From NCBI RefSeq assembly GCF_020532665.2, contig NZ_JAIWPG020000001.1:372001-436000 (forward strand): a stretch of DNA of 64,000 bases. The letters run 5' to 3'. The notes under the pieces are model-generated. The model was not told where the DNA came from, ran no database searches, and saw only the letters and a list, made by a program, of their open reading frames with translations. The number at the start of each line of letters is the position of its first letter. Position 1 is the first letter of the stretch. Of the stretch, positions 20,478-30,350 are shown piece by piece. The stretch is from Lelliottia sp. WAP21. Its GTDB lineage: Bacteria; Pseudomonadota; Gammaproteobacteria; Enterobacterales; Enterobacteriaceae. A program made the translations under genes and the position numbers.

Positions 20478-21575
20478 ATGTCAGCTGAAAAATTATTCAC
20501 CCCGTTGAAAGTGGGTGCTGTCACGGCACCTAACCGCGTATTTATGGCGCCTCTGACGCGTCTGCGCAGCATCGAGCCTGGCGACATCCCGACGCCGCTG
20601 ATGGGCGAATATTATCGTCAACGCGCCAGCGCCGGCCTTATCATCTCCGAAGCCACCCAAATTTCTGCACAAGCTAAAGGGTATGCCGGTGCACCAGGCC
20701 TGCACAGCCCGGAACAAATTGCCGCGTGGAAGAAAATCACTGCGGGTGTGCATAATGATGATGGGCGCATTGCGGTACAGCTGTGGCATACCGGACGTAT
20801 TTCTCACAGCAGCATCCAGCCTGGCGGCGAAGCGCCAGTCTCTGCTTCAGCACTGAATGCGGGTACCCGCACGTCTCTGCGTGATGAGAAAGGCAATGCC
20901 ATTCGCGTCGATACCACCACGCCTCGTGCCCTGGAGCTGGACGAGATCCCAGGCATCGTTAATGATTTCCGTCAGGCAGTGGCCAATGCCCGTGAAGCGG
21001 GCTTCGACCTGGTCGAATTGCACTCCGCCCACGGCTATCTGCTGCACCAGTTCCTGTCCCCGTCTTCCAACCAGCGTACCGACCAGTATGGCGGCAGCGT
21101 TGAAAACCGCGCGCGTCTGGTTCTGGAAGTGGTTGACGCCGTTTGTCAGGAGTGGAGCGCCGATCGCATTGGTATCCGCGTATCTCCTGTCGGTTCATTC
21201 CAGAACGTCGATAACGGTCCAAACGAAGAAGCTGACGCGCTGTATTTGATCGAAGAGCTGGCAAAACGCGGCATTGCCTATCTGCACATGTCAGAACCAG
21301 ACTGGGCAGGCGGCGAACCGTACTCTGATGCCTTCCGCGAGAAAGTGCGCGCGCGTTTCCACGGCGTGATTATCGGTGCCGGTGCCTACACGCCGGAAAA
21401 AGCTGAAGAGCTGATCGAAAAAGGTCTGATCGATGCCGTTGCGTTTGGCCGCGACTTTATCGCGAACCCGGATCTCGTGGCGCGCTTACAGCGTAAAGCC
21501 GCACTGAATCCACAGCGTCCAGAAAGCTTCTACGGCGGCGGCGCTGAAGGTTATACCGACTACCCTTCTCTGTAA
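20478..21575 (+). CDS. nemA: NemA, N-ethylmaleimide reductase
   Basis: NemA, 365 residues, is an FMN-containing old yellow enzyme that reduces N-ethylmaleimide and other activated alkenes, nitro compounds and quinones with NADPH. The TIM barrel begins [22 protein letters not shown]; the substrate-binding His pair is in the barrel segment [16 protein letters not shown] region and the FMN phosphate site is near [15 protein letters not shown] and [17 protein letters not shown] precedes the ATG by five bases. A NemR half-site GGTCTATT (20459-20466) lies just upstream. Confidence 0.97.
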   Translation: MSAEKLFTPLKVGAVTAPNRVFMAPLTRLRSIEPGDIPTPLMGEYYRQRASAGLIISEATQISAQAKGYAGAPGLHSPEQIAAWKKITAGVHNDDGRIAVQLWHTGRISHSSIQPGGEAPVSASALNAGTRTSLRDEKGNAIRVDTTTPRALELDEIPGIVNDFRQAVANAREAGFDLVELHSAHGYLLHQFLSPSSNQRTDQYGGSVENRARLVLEVVDAVCQEWSADRIGIRVSPVGSFQNVDNGPNEEADALYLIEELAKRGIAYLHMSEPDWAGGEPYSDAFREKVRARFHGVIIGAGAYTPEKAEELIEKGLIDAVAFGRDFIANPDLVARLQRKAALNPQRPESFYGGGAEGYTDYPSL

Positions 21576-21673
21576 TTCCCCTTTGCACATTGATAGCGGC
21601 GACACTTCGCCGCTATACTAAAACATCGTTTCTGTTCAAAAAGATAATCCATTTCATTGGTTAAGAGGAAATT

Positions 21674-22081
21674 ATGCGCCTGCTTCATACCATGCTGCGC
21701 GTTGGCGATCTGCAACGCTCCATCGAGTTCTATACGAATGTACTGGGCATGCAGCTTCTGCGTACCAGCGAAAACCCTGAATACAAATACTCTCTGGCCT
21801 TTGTGGGCTACGGCCCGGAAAGCGACGAGGCGGTAATTGAGCTGACCTATAACTGGGGCGTCGACAGTTACGATTTGGGTAATGCCTATGGTCATATCGC
21901 CCTGGAAGTGGACAATGCGGCAGAAGCCTGCGAGCGTATCCGTCGCAACGGCGGCAATGTCACCCGTGAAGCGGGTCCGGTCAAAGGTGGCACGACCGTT
22001 ATCGCGTTCGTTGAAGATCCAGACGGCTATAAAATTGAGCTGATTGAAGCCAAAGACGCCGGTCGCGGTCTGGGCAACTGA
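21674..22081 (+). CDS. gloA: GloA, glyoxalase I
   Basis: GloA, 135 residues, isomerises the methylglyoxal-glutathione adduct to S-lactoylglutathione. The four Ni(II) ligands His5, Glu56, His74 and Glu122 are all at the E. coli positions. It is a single vicinal-oxygen-chelate domain of normal length. It lies 98 bases after nemA and is the third gene of the nemRA-gloA electrophile-defence unit. An AAGAGG site precedes the ATG. Confidence 0.98.
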   Translation: MRLLHTMLRVGDLQRSIEFYTNVLGMQLLRTSENPEYKYSLAFVGYGPESDEAVIELTYNWGVDSYDLGNAYGHIALEVDNAAEACERIRRNGGNVTREAGPVKGGTTVIAFVEDPDGYKIELIEAKDAGRGLGN

Positions 22082-22087
22082 TCCCTG

Positions 22088-22113
22088 CGGGCGCGTGATG
22101 CGCCCGTTGTTTT
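22088..22113 (+). terminator. gloA terminator
   Basis: A 7-bp G/C stem (22088-22094 with 22100-22106) with a five-base loop, followed by a T-rich run. It lies 7 bases after the gloA stop and separates it from rnt. Confidence 0.75.
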
Positions 22114-22177
22114 ACTGCATCCCCGCGCAAAATTTGCCATAATACGCTCTGCTTTTTTCCCCTTGTAAGAGACCCTG

Positions 22178-22828
22178 ATGTCCGATAACGCTCAACTTAC
22201 CGGTCTGTGTGACCGTTTTCGTGGTTTTTATCCTGTCGTCATTGATGTAGAAACGGCCGGGTTTAACGCTAAAACCGATGCGCTGCTTGAGATTGCGGCC
22301 ATCACACTGAAAATGGATGAACAGGGCTGGCTTACACCGGACACCACGCTGCACTTCCACGTTGAACCTTTTGAAGGCGCCAACCTGCAACCCGAAGCGC
22401 TGGCCTTTAACGGTATTGACCCCACAAATCCCCTGCGCGGTGCCGTGAGCGAATACGACGCTCTGCATGCCATATTTAAAATGGTGCGCAAAGGCATGAA
22501 AGAGACTCACTGCAACCGGGCGATCATGGTGGCGCATAATGCGACCTTCGATCACAGCTTTATGATGGCCGCCGCTGAGCGTGCGTCCCTCAAGCGTAAC
22601 CCGTTCCACCCGTTCGTGACTTTTGATACCGCTGCGCTCAGCGGACTGGCGCTAGGGCAGACGGTCTTATCGAAAGCGTGTATCACGGCAGGCATTGATT
22701 TTGACGGAACGCAGGCACATTCCGCACTTTATGATACCGAGCGCACCTCAGAATTGTTCTGCGAAATCGTGAACCGCTGGAAGCGGCTGGGCGGCTGGCC
22801 GCTGCCGATGGGCGACAGTGAGGAATAA
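22178..22828 (+). CDS. rnt: Ribonuclease T
   Basis: RNase T, 216 residues, is a DEDD-family 3'-5' exoribonuclease that trims stable RNA 3' ends and turns over tRNA CCA ends. The exonuclease motifs are VIDVETAG (Exo I), [10 protein letters not shown] (Exo II) and the C-terminal [11 protein letters not shown] (Exo III, with the catalytic His and Asp). The length matches E. coli. It follows gloA after a terminator and faces grxD across a bidirectional terminator. Confidence 0.97.
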   Translation: MSDNAQLTGLCDRFRGFYPVVIDVETAGFNAKTDALLEIAAITLKMDEQGWLTPDTTLHFHVEPFEGANLQPEALAFNGIDPTNPLRGAVSEYDALHAIFKMVRKGMKETHCNRAIMVAHNATFDHSFMMAAAERASLKRNPFHPFVTFDTAALSGLALGQTVLSKACITAGIDFDGTQAHSALYDTERTSELFCEIVNRWKRLGGWPLPMGDSEE

Positions 22829-22859
22829 AAAAAGCGACCTGCAAAGGTCGCTTTTTTTT
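22825..22859. terminator. Bidirectional terminator between rnt and grxD
   Basis: A perfect 10-bp stem (22831-22840 with 22845-22854) with loop GCAA has an A run on its left and eight T residues on its right. It can terminate both convergent genes, and its left edge overlaps the rnt stop codon. Confidence 0.93.
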
Positions 22860-22872
22860 GCCTTACGCTCAG

Positions 22873-23220
22873 TTACTCTGCGTCAGGCTCTTCTGTTTTG
22901 TACTTCGCAGCGGTCTCTTTGATCAGCTGCTGCAGCTCACCGCGCTGGTACATTTCAATCAGAATATCACAACCGCCAACCAGTTCGCCGTCAACCCACA
23001 GCTGCGGGAAGGTTGGCCAGTTAGCGTATTTCGGCAGCTCGGCACGGATGTCCGGATTCTGCAGAATATCAACGTAAGCAAAACGCTCGCCACAGGCTGA
23101 CAGCGCCTGAACCGCTTGAGCAGAAAAACCGCAGCTTGGCAGTTTTGGAGAACCTTTCATATACAGGAGAATCGGGTTTTCAGCGACCTGGCGCTGGATT
23201 TTTTCAATAGTAGTGCTCAT
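22873..23220 (-). CDS. grxD: Glutaredoxin 4 (monothiol, CGFS type)
   Basis: GrxD, 115 residues, is a monothiol glutaredoxin that binds and transfers [2Fe-2S] clusters with glutathione and BolA partners. The CGFS active site has Cys30, and the glutathione-binding WPTFPQLW and GGCDIL segments follow. The start at 23220 is chosen over a frame with 14 more residues because it matches E. coli GrxD and has an AAGGAAG site. It is monocistronic. Confidence 0.97.
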   Translation of the reverse strand: MSTTIEKIQRQVAENPILLYMKGSPKLPSCGFSAQAVQALSACGERFAYVDILQNPDIRAELPKYANWPTFPQLWVDGELVGGCDILIEMYQRGELQQLIKETAAKYKTEEPDAE

Positions 23221-23558
23221 GTCTTGCTTCCTTATACTTCTGTTACGGCATTCGTCTGACATTGTAGCGGGTCAGAGAGACATCGGAAAATAACATTTTC
23301 GTCACGTCTTATTATTTTAACGTTTGTTGGCTAAAGTTGCATTCTCAATAGAGGTTATCCCCGTAAGCGGTGTGGTTTTGCTTAAGGACAGCACAATTGT
23401 CGGCCGGATTGACGATTTTTTTTGCACCTGGTTACGAAACGCAATTTTAGAGAGGAAATTGCTATTAACATTTTGTGTTTTTATAGATTAGAATCGACGG
23501 GTTTTGTAAATCACACGCAGGTATTATTGTTGACCTGCACTTACCAGAGGACTGCCCA
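23221..23558. other. grxD-mepH intergenic region
   Basis: These 338 bases separate divergent grxD and mepH. The DNA is A/T-rich near 23270-23340 and 23460-23520 and should hold both promoters. I see no further gene and no motif I can name with confidence. Confidence 0.6.
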
Positions 23559-24329
23559 GTGGCGCGGATAACTAAAATCTCGATGACGCTCTGTGCTTTA
23601 CTGTTTACAACACTCTCATTTACGCCGCTGGCGAGCGCCTCAGAACAGGCGCGGCATTCGGCTGTACAAAAAACACATCTGGCAAAAACCACAGAACGTA
23701 AGAAAAAAAGCACGCAGAAAAACGAAAAGAAAAAAACAACCGCATCCAGGCAAAAAAACGTTTCCAGCAAGTCCACTCACTCTGCAGTAAAAAGCACCCG
23801 CAAAACCTCTCGTACCGCCTCCGCGTCTCTGAAAGAAAAATGCACGGTTCGTAAAGGCCATAAATCAACCTGCGTGAAAGTGAGCAAAACGGCGAAGCTG
23901 TCTGAAGTACATAAGGTGCGCGTGCAGAAGGCGCAGAAAACGGCCATGAATAAGCTGATGGGGCAAATTGGAAAACCGTATCACTGGGGGGGCACTTCTC
24001 CCCGCACCGGTTTTGACTGCAGCGGTCTGGTTTATTATGCCTATAAAGACCTGGTTAAATTCCGTATTCCGCGCACGGCGAACGAAATGTATCACCTGCG
24101 TGATGCCGCATCAGTTGATCGGGGCGAACTACAAAGTGGCGATCTGGTCTTCTTCCGCACGCAAGGGCGCGGCACGGCAGACCATGTAGGCGTCTACGTT
24201 GGTAACGGTAAATTTATTCAGTCTCCCCGCAGCGGACAAGATATTCAGATTACCTCCTTAAGCGAAGACTATTGGGTCCGCCATTACGTTGGCGCTCGCC
24301 GCGTCATGACCCCGAAAACCATTCGTTGA
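23559..24329 (+). CDS. mepH: MepH, murein DD-endopeptidase
   Basis: MepH (YdhO), 256 residues, is a periplasmic NlpC/P60 endopeptidase that cuts D-Ala-mDAP cross-links to allow wall growth. A signal peptide (to about residue 27) is followed by a very basic Lys/Thr/Ser-rich linker (about 35-110) and the catalytic domain (about 125-256) with Cys in FDCSGLVYYAY and His in DHVGVYV. The GTG start at 23559 has AGAGG eight bases upstream and gives the E. coli-like N-terminus MARITKIS. Confidence 0.95.
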   Translation: MARITKISMTLCALLFTTLSFTPLASASEQARHSAVQKTHLAKTTERKKKSTQKNEKKKTTASRQKNVSSKSTHSAVKSTRKTSRTASASLKEKCTVRKGHKSTCVKVSKTAKLSEVHKVRVQKAQKTAMNKLMGQIGKPYHWGGTSPRTGFDCSGLVYYAYKDLVKFRIPRTANEMYHLRDAASVDRGELQSGDLVFFRTQGRGTADHVGVYVGNGKFIQSPRSGQDIQITSLSEDYWVRHYVGARRVMTPKTIR

Positions 24330-24449
24330 TCCCTGCCCTGCCGCGCTGTCGGCAGGGTAAGTTCCTCTTTTGCATACCCTTTCAATTTGCTACTCTATCC
24401 CTGCACTTAATAAGGTTATTGGGTGCACAAAATAATAAGGAGAGAAGCA

Positions 24450-25031
24450 ATGTCGTTTGAATTACCTGCACTACCGTATGCAAAAGACGCCCTGGCTCCG
24501 CACATTTCTGCGGAAACCCTGGACTACCATTACGGCAAACATCATCAGACCTACGTCACAAACCTGAACAACCTGATCAAAGGCACCGATTTCGAAGGCA
24601 AAACGCTGGAAGAGATCGTCCGAAGCTCGGATGCGGGCATTTTCAATAACGCCGCGCAGGTCTGGAACCACACCTTCTACTGGCACTGCCTGGCACCGAA
24701 TGCCGGCGGCGAACCAACAGGCGAACTCGCGTCCGCCATTAACGCAGCGTTTGGCAGTTTTGCAGAATTTAAAGCGAAGTTTACCGATGCGGCGATTAAA
24801 AACTTTGGTTCAGGCTGGACGTGGCTGGTGAAAGAGGCCGATGGCAAGCTGGCGATTGTTTCAACGTCGAATGCTGGTACTCCGCTGACCACCCGTGCAA
24901 CCCCGCTGATGACCGTGGATGTGTGGGAACACGCTTACTATATCGACTACCGTAACGCGCGTCCTAACTACCTGGAACACTTCTGGGCGCTGGTCAACTG
25001 GGACTTCGTGGCGAAGAACTTCGCCGCGTAA
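24450..25031 (+). CDS. sodB: Iron superoxide dismutase
   Basis: SodB, 193 residues, is the cytosolic iron superoxide dismutase. The four iron ligands His27, His74, Asp157 and His161 are present. The start at 24450 is preceded by AAGGAGAG; an upstream in-frame start would add nine residues and is rejected. The leader contains a small AATAAGGTTATT hairpin and an A/U-rich stretch next to the ribosome site, much like the E. coli sodB leader that pairs with the iron-responsive RNA RyhB. Confidence 0.98.
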   Translation: MSFELPALPYAKDALAPHISAETLDYHYGKHHQTYVTNLNNLIKGTDFEGKTLEEIVRSSDAGIFNNAAQVWNHTFYWHCLAPNAGGEPTGELASAINAAFGSFAEFKAKFTDAAIKNFGSGWTWLVKEADGKLAIVSTSNAGTPLTTRATPLMTVDVWEHAYYIDYRNARPNYLEHFWALVNWDFVAKNFAA

Positions 25032-25036
25032 AAGAG

Positions 25037-25071
25037 ACGCAGAAGGGGCTTCCCTTCTGCGTTATTTTTAT
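25037..25071 (+). terminator. sodB terminator
   Basis: A perfect 11-bp stem (25037-25047 with 25052-25062), loop GCTT, then a T-rich run. It lies 5 bases after sodB and continues into the 3' end of convergent ydhP. Confidence 0.92.
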
Positions 25072-26234
25072 TCCGTCGCGCACGCAGGTTGAGGCTGTTT
25101 ACGCCCAGAAACCAGCACAAGCAGTAAGCCCAGCGCCGCGATGATTGCGCCCATCACCGGCACAAAACTGTATCCCAGCCCGCCAGAGATAACCGCTCCG
25201 CCCGCGGCGGCTCCCAGCGCATTCCCGAGATTAAAGGCCCCGATATTGACCGAGGATGACAGTCCCGGTGCTTCATGCGCCACACGCATAACGCGCATCT
25301 GCAGAGGTGGAACGACGGCAAACGTAGCTGCGCCCCAGATGACCATCGCCACCGCGGCGCCCATTTCATTACGCGCCAGCCATGGAATGAGCAGCATAAT
25401 AACGATCAACAGCGTTAAGAAGCCTTTCAGAGTACCGCTCACGGAGCGATCCGCCAGTTTGCCCCCCAGATAGTTGCCAACCGAAAATCCGACGCCGATA
25501 AGCACCAGCATGGCCGTGACAAACACCGGCGTGGCATGGGTAATATCATGCAGTACCGGGGAGATATAGGTATAGAGGGTGAACATCGCCCCGGCACCCA
25601 GGACGGTGGTCAGAAGCGCAGAGAGCACCTGCGGACGCATCAGTACGGAAAGCTCCTTGCGGACATCAGGCCGTTCGCCTGCCCCGCCTTTCGGCAGAGA
25701 GAAGAAAAGCGCGATAATCGCCACGATACCCAGCATGGCCGTGGCGAGGAAGGACATCCGCCAGCCAATCACTTCTCCAAGCCAGGTTGCTGCTGGCACG
25801 CCGCCGATATTGGCAATCGTCAGCCCCATAAACATGGTAGCTACCGCGCTGGCCTGCTTATGCTTAGGAACGACGCTCGCCGCCACCACCGATCCCAGCC
25901 CAAAGAAGGCGCCGTGATTGAGACTGGTCAGAATGCGTGACAGCATCAGCGTGGTGTAATCCGGTGAGATGGCCGACAGAATATTGCCTGCGGTGAAAAT
26001 GGCCATCAGGAAAATCAACGCATTGCGTCGTCCGCGATGGGAAAGCAAGAGCGTCATCAGCGGCGCGCCAATCATCACCCCAATGGCATAGGCGCTAATC
26101 AACATGCCTGCTGCGGGAATTGAGACATCCACGCCTTTAGCGATAACGGGCAACAGCCCCATTGGGGAAAATTCAGTCGTGCCGATACCAAAGGCGCCAA
26201 TCGCCAGGGCCAGCAAAGGAAAATTGATTTTCAT
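25068..26234 (-). CDS. ydhP: YdhP, MFS drug:H+ antiporter-like transporter
   Basis: YdhP, 388 residues, is a twelve-helix major facilitator transporter of the DHA1 efflux type, with no established substrate. The N-terminus FPLLALAIGAFGIGTTEFSPMG and the motif-A-like loop after helix 2 (SHRGRRNALI) are typical of the family. The length is within one residue of E. coli YdhP. It is convergent with sodB and upstream DNA carries ynhF on the same strand. Confidence 0.94.
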   Translation of the reverse strand: MKINFPLLALAIGAFGIGTTEFSPMGLLPVIAKGVDVSIPAAGMLISAYAIGVMIGAPLMTLLLSHRGRRNALIFLMAIFTAGNILSAISPDYTTLMLSRILTSLNHGAFFGLGSVVAASVVPKHKQASAVATMFMGLTIANIGGVPAATWLGEVIGWRMSFLATAMLGIVAIIALFFSLPKGGAGERPDVRKELSVLMRPQVLSALLTTVLGAGAMFTLYTYISPVLHDITHATPVFVTAMLVLIGVGFSVGNYLGGKLADRSVSGTLKGFLTLLIVIMLLIPWLARNEMGAAVAMVIWGAATFAVVPPLQMRVMRVAHEAPGLSSSVNIGAFNLGNALGAAAGGAVISGGLGYSFVPVMGAIIAALGLLLVLVSGRKQPQPACATE

Positions 26235-26370
26235 GGGTTAACTCCGGGGGCCGTGTCACGCAAGGACACAGAACAAAGAAGCCGAAAGCATGACATCAAT
26301 CACAAAAAATGAGAAGTTAACAATTTGGCAAAAGATTTTTGCCGCAGGAGTAACAATCGAAGGCGGGTCA

Positions 26371-26392
26371 CGGGGGAGAAGACTCTCCCCCG
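26371..26392 (-). terminator. Hairpin downstream of ynhF
   Basis: A 9-bp G/C-rich stem (26371-26379 with 26384-26392) begins seven bases past the ynhF stop. No U tract follows on the minus strand, so termination efficiency is uncertain. Confidence 0.5.
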
Positions 26393-26398
26393 CGTGAA

Positions 26399-26488
26399 TC
26401 AGTGCAGTACAGCCGTCAGACCAGCAGCAACAATCAGCGCCAGTACAATAACAGTGGTCGTCAGCGAAAACTTCAGATCGGTACTCAT
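26399..26488 (-). CDS. ynhF: YnhF, 29-residue inner membrane protein
   Basis: YnhF is a single-helix inner-membrane protein; the predicted sequence starts MSTDLKFSLTTTVIVLALIV and ends TAVLH, differing from E. coli YnhF at only a few positions. AGGAG lies upstream of the ATG at 26488. In E. coli the protein keeps its formyl-methionine and is chloroform-soluble; its function is unknown. It lies between ydhP and divergent purR, the conserved place. A G/C-rich hairpin (26371-26392) follows its stop. Confidence 0.93.
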   Translation of the reverse strand: MSTDLKFSLTTTVIVLALIVAAGLTAVLH

Positions 26489-26724
26489 CAATTTTTCTCC
26501 TTTTTATGCCCACACGAAAAGTGAGCTTGCTCATTTTTACACAGTTTAGGTCAAAAATCTCCCCGGAATTCAGCAGATGAACGTTTTTGCGCTTTCCCTT
26601 TTCATCAAGATAGGACAAAATTCCACGCTAAATTTATAAGCGTACCGGCCATTGACCCCCTCCTGACGTCCTGTGTCGTTTTCCCGGCGTATCGCAATTC
26701 AGTTTGCGAGATTAGGGTGAGAGA

Positions 26725-26740
26725 AGGCAAACGTTTACCT
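26725..26740. promoter_or_regulatory. PurR operator O1 upstream of purR
   Basis: AGGCAAACGTTTACCT fits the PurR consensus ANGCAANCGNTTNCNT at every fixed position. It lies 45 bases before the purR start and should mediate autorepression with hypoxanthine or guanine as corepressor. Confidence 0.93.
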
Positions 26741-26784
26741 CTCAATTTTTCAGGAGCTTAGGATGTGGTCTGGAGTAACATTTA

Positions 26785-27810
26785 ATGGCAACTATTAAAG
26801 ATGTAGCGAAACGCGCAAACGTTTCCACTACAACCGTATCACATGTTATTAACAAAACGCGTTTCGTTGCTGAAGAGACGCGCAACGCCGTGTGGGCAGC
26901 AATTAAAGAACTGCACTACTCCCCGAGTGCCGTCGCCCGCAGCCTGAAAGTGAATCACACAAAAACCATTGGTTTGCTGGCAACCAGCAGCGAGGCCGCC
27001 TATTTTGCTGAGATCATCGAAGCGGTAGAACAAAATTGCTTTGATAAGGGCTATACCCTGATTTTAGGTAACGCCTGGAACAGCCAGGAAAAACAGCGTG
27101 CTTATCTGTCAATGATGGCGCAGAAACGCGTCGATGGTCTGCTGGTGATGTGTTCAGAATACCCGGAATCGGTGCTGTCGATGCTGGAAGAGTACCGCCA
27201 CATTCCAATGGTGGTCATGGACTGGGGTGATACCCGCGCGGACTTTACCGATTCGGTCAATGATAACGCCTTCGAAGGCGGCTATATGGCCGGGCGCTAT
27301 CTTATCGATCGTGGTCATCGCGAAATTGGTGTCATTCCGGGTCCGCTGGAGCGCAACACGGGTGCGGGACGTCTGGCAGGCTTTATGAAAGCGATGGAAG
27401 AAGCCATGATCACCGTGCCGCCACAGTGGATCGTGCAGGGTGATTTTGAGCCGGAATCTGGCTATCGCGCCATGCAGCAGATTGTCTCTCAGCAGCATCG
27501 CCCTACCGCTGTCTTCTGCGGCGGCGATATCATGGCCATGGGCGCCCTGTGTGCCGCCGATGAAATGGGCCTGCGGGTTCCGCAGGATATTTCGGTGATC
27601 GGGTATGATAACGTGCGCAACGCCCGTTACTTTACCCCGGCGCTGACGACCATTCATCAGCCGAAGGACTCCTTGGGCGAAACCGCCTTCAATATGCTGT
27701 TGGACCGTATCGTCAACAAACGCGAAGAGTCACAGTCGATTGAAGTCCATCCGCGCCTGATCGAGCGCCGTTCGGTGGCAGACGGTCCGTTCCGCGACTA
27801 CCGTCGTTAA
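26785..27810 (+). CDS. purR: PurR, purine repressor
   Basis: PurR, 341 residues, is the LacI-family repressor of purine and pyrimidine synthesis genes, using hypoxanthine and guanine as corepressors. The N-terminal helix-turn-helix [20 protein letters not shown] is followed by the hinge (residues about 48-56) and a periplasmic-binding-protein-like core. The length equals that of E. coli PurR and the C-terminus PFRDYRR is identical. An operator lies upstream and a second near-match (26813-26828) lies within the first codons. Confidence 0.98.
   Translation: MATIKDVAKRANVSTTTVSHVINKTRFVAEETRNAVWAAIKELHYSPSAVARSLKVNHTKTIGLLATSSEAAYFAEIIEAVEQNCFDKGYTLILGNAWNSQEKQRAYLSMMAQKRVDGLLVMCSEYPESVLSMLEEYRHIPMVVMDWGDTRADFTDSVNDNAFEGGYMAGRYLIDRGHREIGVIPGPLERNTGAGRLAGFMKAMEEAMITVPPQWIVQGDFEPESGYRAMQQIVSQQHRPTAVFCGGDIMAMGALCAADEMGLRVPQDISVIGYDNVRNARYFTPALTTIHQPKDSLGETAFNMLLDRIVNKREESQSIEVHPRLIERRSVADGPFRDYRR
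26813..26828. promoter_or_regulatory. Probable second PurR operator inside purR
   Basis: GCGCAAACGTTTCCAC matches the PurR consensus with two mismatches at its ends and keeps the central GCAAACGTTT. It covers codons 10-15. E. coli purR is known to have a second downstream operator, so this is likely its equivalent. Confidence 0.7.
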
Positions 27811-27827
27811 GCATCAATGGGGGCCGG

Positions 27828-28739
27828 TTAATCCGGCTCCCGTAACCACTCTTTGTTCATCGTCTCACTGTCCCCCAGATAGTCCAGCAGCCACGCCAGC
27901 GCAGGCGAAACATCGTTTTGTTGCCATGTCAGGCAACATGCCGCATCCGGGAACGGGTTTTCCAGCGTCAGTGCCACCCACTCCCCTCTGTCGATCCGGG
28001 GCCGGGCAACGTGTACGGGTACCATGCCAACACATAATCCCGCCGATAAACACGTGGCTGAAGATTCCCAGTCCGGCGCGACCACGCGTCGCTGATTATC
28101 CAGAAGCCAGGTTATACGCTTAGGAAGAGAACGTGATGTATCCTCCAGCACCAGCGACGGAAAGTTGCGCAACGTATCATCACTCAAAGGTCCGTCAAGC
28201 GACGCCAGAGGATGGTGGCTGGCCACCACGCAGTTCCAGCTCAGCGTGCCCATATCGCGGAACGCATAGCGTCCACCGACCGGGATCGCCTGAGTCGCCC
28301 CTATCGCCATCTCGACGCGCCCGTCGGATAACGCATCCCACACGCCGTTGAAGACCTCCTGGGAGACCCGCAGCTCGACGTCAGAGAAATGGCGATAGAA
28401 ATCGACCACCATTTGACGAGTCCGCTCCGGCTTCACAATGTTATCGACAGCAATAGAAAGATGTCCGCGCCAGCCGTTGGCAATTTGCTGGCACTGTTCA
28501 CGGGTGATCATCATTTTTTTGATGACAGAACGCCCTTCTTTTAAAAACCACACCCCGGCAGGCGTTAATTCCACGTCACGATGGCGACGTTCAAAGAGCG
28601 GAACGGCCAGCCACTCTTCCAGCTGACGCACGGTATAACTGATGGCGGAAGGCACGCGATGCAGCTCTTGTGCTGCCCTGCTAAAGCTTCCATTGCGGGC
28701 AACCGCATCCACGACTTCCAGAGAATATTCGGACCACAT
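27828..28739 (-). CDS. ydhB: YdhB, LysR-family transcriptional regulator
   Basis: YdhB, 303 residues, is a LysR-type regulator (called AdnB in recent E. coli work that links it to adenosine and ydhC). The winged helix-turn-helix occupies about residues 1-60 (SLEVVDAVARNGSFSRAAQE). The substrate-binding domain follows. The start at 28739 gives the E. coli N-terminus MWSEYSLEVV; the longer frame adds 70 residues covering the ydhC promoter. The C-terminus ends about seven residues short of E. coli YdhB. It diverges from ydhC. Confidence 0.94.
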   Translation of the reverse strand: MWSEYSLEVVDAVARNGSFSRAAQELHRVPSAISYTVRQLEEWLAVPLFERRHRDVELTPAGVWFLKEGRSVIKKMMITREQCQQIANGWRGHLSIAVDNIVKPERTRQMVVDFYRHFSDVELRVSQEVFNGVWDALSDGRVEMAIGATQAIPVGGRYAFRDMGTLSWNCVVASHHPLASLDGPLSDDTLRNFPSLVLEDTSRSLPKRITWLLDNQRRVVAPDWESSATCLSAGLCVGMVPVHVARPRIDRGEWVALTLENPFPDAACCLTWQQNDVSPALAWLLDYLGDSETMNKEWLREPD

Positions 28740-28855
28740 ATTTTGCCTGCAAAAATTTTGAATGCACCCAGCAAATATTAGCGTTTCACAAGCAGATTTG
28801 CACTCCCTACACTCTTGGCCGACTGTACACCTGCTGATTGCTGGAGAATAAAACA

Positions 28856-30055
28856 ATGCAACCGAGAAAAGGATTTTTAGTCTGGCTCGCTGGTTTGAGC
28901 GTGCTGGGCTTTTTAGCCACCGATATGTACCTGCCTGCCTTTGCAGCAATGCAGGAAGATTTGCAAACGCCCGCCGCGGCCATCAGCGCCAGCTTAAGCG
29001 TTTTTCTTGCCGGTTTCGCTTTTGCGCAACTGCTGTGGGGACCGCTTTCTGACCGTTTTGGCCGCAAGCCCATCTTATTAGTAGGCCTGGCCATTTTTGC
29101 GATCGGTTGCCTGGGGATGCTGTGGGTGCGTGATGCAACCTGGTTGCTGACCCTGCGTTTTATCCAGGCCTTTGGCGTTTGCGCCGCTGCCGTCACCTGG
29201 CAGGCGCTGGTCACCGATTATTATCCGGCAAACCGCACGAACCGTATTTTTGCCACCATTATGCCGCTCGTCGGTCTCTCTCCGGCGCTTGCGCCGTTGC
29301 TCGGCAGCTGGATTCTGGTCCATTTTGACTGGCAGGCTATCTTTGCCACGCTCTTTGCCATTACCCTGGTTCTGATGTTGCCCGCATTCGCCCTGAAGGC
29401 GGCACCCGCAAGAAAAGCAGAACAGCATGAAACGCGAGTCACGTTTATGTCGCTCCTGCGCTCACGCGCCTATCGCGGCAATGTGCTGATCTACGCCGCG
29501 TGTTCAGCCAGCTTCTTCGCCTGGCTGACCGGTTCACCCTTTATTCTGCACGACATGGGTTACAGCCCGGCCGTTATTGGATTGAGCTACGTACCGCAGA
29601 CTATTGCCTTCCTCGTCGGCGGATACGGCTGTCGTGCGGCGCTGCAAAAATGGCAGGGACAACAGATGCTGCCGTGGCTTCTGGTGCTGTATGCGCTGAG
29701 CGTGATCGGTACCTGGGCCGTCGGGTTTATTCCACAGGTCGGGCTGGCGGAGATTCTGGTGCCATTCTGCATCATGGCAATCGCGAACGGCGCGATTTAC
29801 CCTATCGTGGTGGCGCAGGCGCTACGTCCGTTCCCCCATGCGACCGGGCGCGCGGCGGCGCTTCAGAACACGTTACAGCTTGGCCTGTGCTTCCTGGCAA
29901 GCCTGATCGTTTCTACGCTTATCGCCACCCCGCTGATGACCACCACCAGCGTTATGCTGTTCACCGTTGCGCTGGCGATTCTGGGCTATCGTATGCAGGC
30001 GCGTGCGAACAAGCTGGCAGAAGAGAACGCACAGGGTGAATCCTCGCACGCCTGA
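28856..30055 (+). CDS. ydhC: YdhC, MFS transporter of the Bcr/CflA type
   Basis: YdhC, 399 residues, is a twelve-helix major facilitator exporter of the Bcr/CflA group. The motif-A loop ([11 protein letters not shown]) follows helix 2, and the N-terminal [11 protein letters not shown] is typical. The ATG at 28856 has GGAG nine bases upstream; a TTG six codons earlier is less likely. It is divergent from ydhB, which probably controls it. The substrate is not established here. Confidence 0.94.
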   Translation: MQPRKGFLVWLAGLSVLGFLATDMYLPAFAAMQEDLQTPAAAISASLSVFLAGFAFAQLLWGPLSDRFGRKPILLVGLAIFAIGCLGMLWVRDATWLLTLRFIQAFGVCAAAVTWQALVTDYYPANRTNRIFATIMPLVGLSPALAPLLGSWILVHFDWQAIFATLFAITLVLMLPAFALKAAPARKAEQHETRVTFMSLLRSRAYRGNVLIYAACSASFFAWLTGSPFILHDMGYSPAVIGLSYVPQTIAFLVGGYGCRAALQKWQGQQMLPWLLVLYALSVIGTWAVGFIPQVGLAEILVPFCIMAIANGAIYPIVVAQALRPFPHATGRAAALQNTLQLGLCFLASLIVSTLIATPLMTTTSVMLFTVALAILGYRMQARANKLAEENAQGESSHA

Positions 30056-30108
30056 TTGCCGGGGAAACTATGTTATTTTTCAGTGATTAGGTTGCTAACA
30101 ATTTTCTG

Positions 30109-30137
30109 TTGAACGACTGATTTTTGAAGCCTATACT
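30109..30137 (+). promoter_or_regulatory. Distal sigma-70 promoter of cfa
   Basis: TTGAAC (30109-30114) and TATACT (30132-30137) are separated by 17 bases, a near-consensus promoter. The implied leader is about 207 bases, close to the 212-base leader reported for the distal E. coli cfa promoter, the form targeted by small RNAs such as RydC. Confidence 0.8.
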
Positions 30138-30175
30138 AAATTTGCTTCATATAAATACGATAAATATTATGTGTT

Positions 30176-30199
30176 AACGGGAGCCGGAGTGCTCCCGTT
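30176..30199 (+). other. Hairpin in the long cfa leader
   Basis: An 8-bp stem (30176-30183 with 30192-30199) with an eight-base loop and four T residues after it lies inside the cfa leader made from the distal promoter. It could protect the 5' end, tune translation or act as a weak terminator. Confidence 0.55.
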
Positions 30200-30350
30200 T
30201 TACCATGGATGGCTTTTCGGCAAGGGTTATCTCCCTTCCTCTGTTCTACGTCGGATATTAGCCTCGCGGATTTCCGTGAGATTTCTCACAAACTGTCAAA
30301 AGCGGCTACGCTTTTTGAAGGTTCTGATCACATTGGGTGATGGAGAAGCT

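Noticed and set aside
23620..23868. Phe-rich minus-strand frames opposite mepH
   Set aside because: They are the complement of the Lys-rich linker of mepH.
28740..28855. PurR box in the ydhB-ydhC spacer
   Set aside because: I looked for ANGCAANCGNTTNCNT and saw only poor partial matches.
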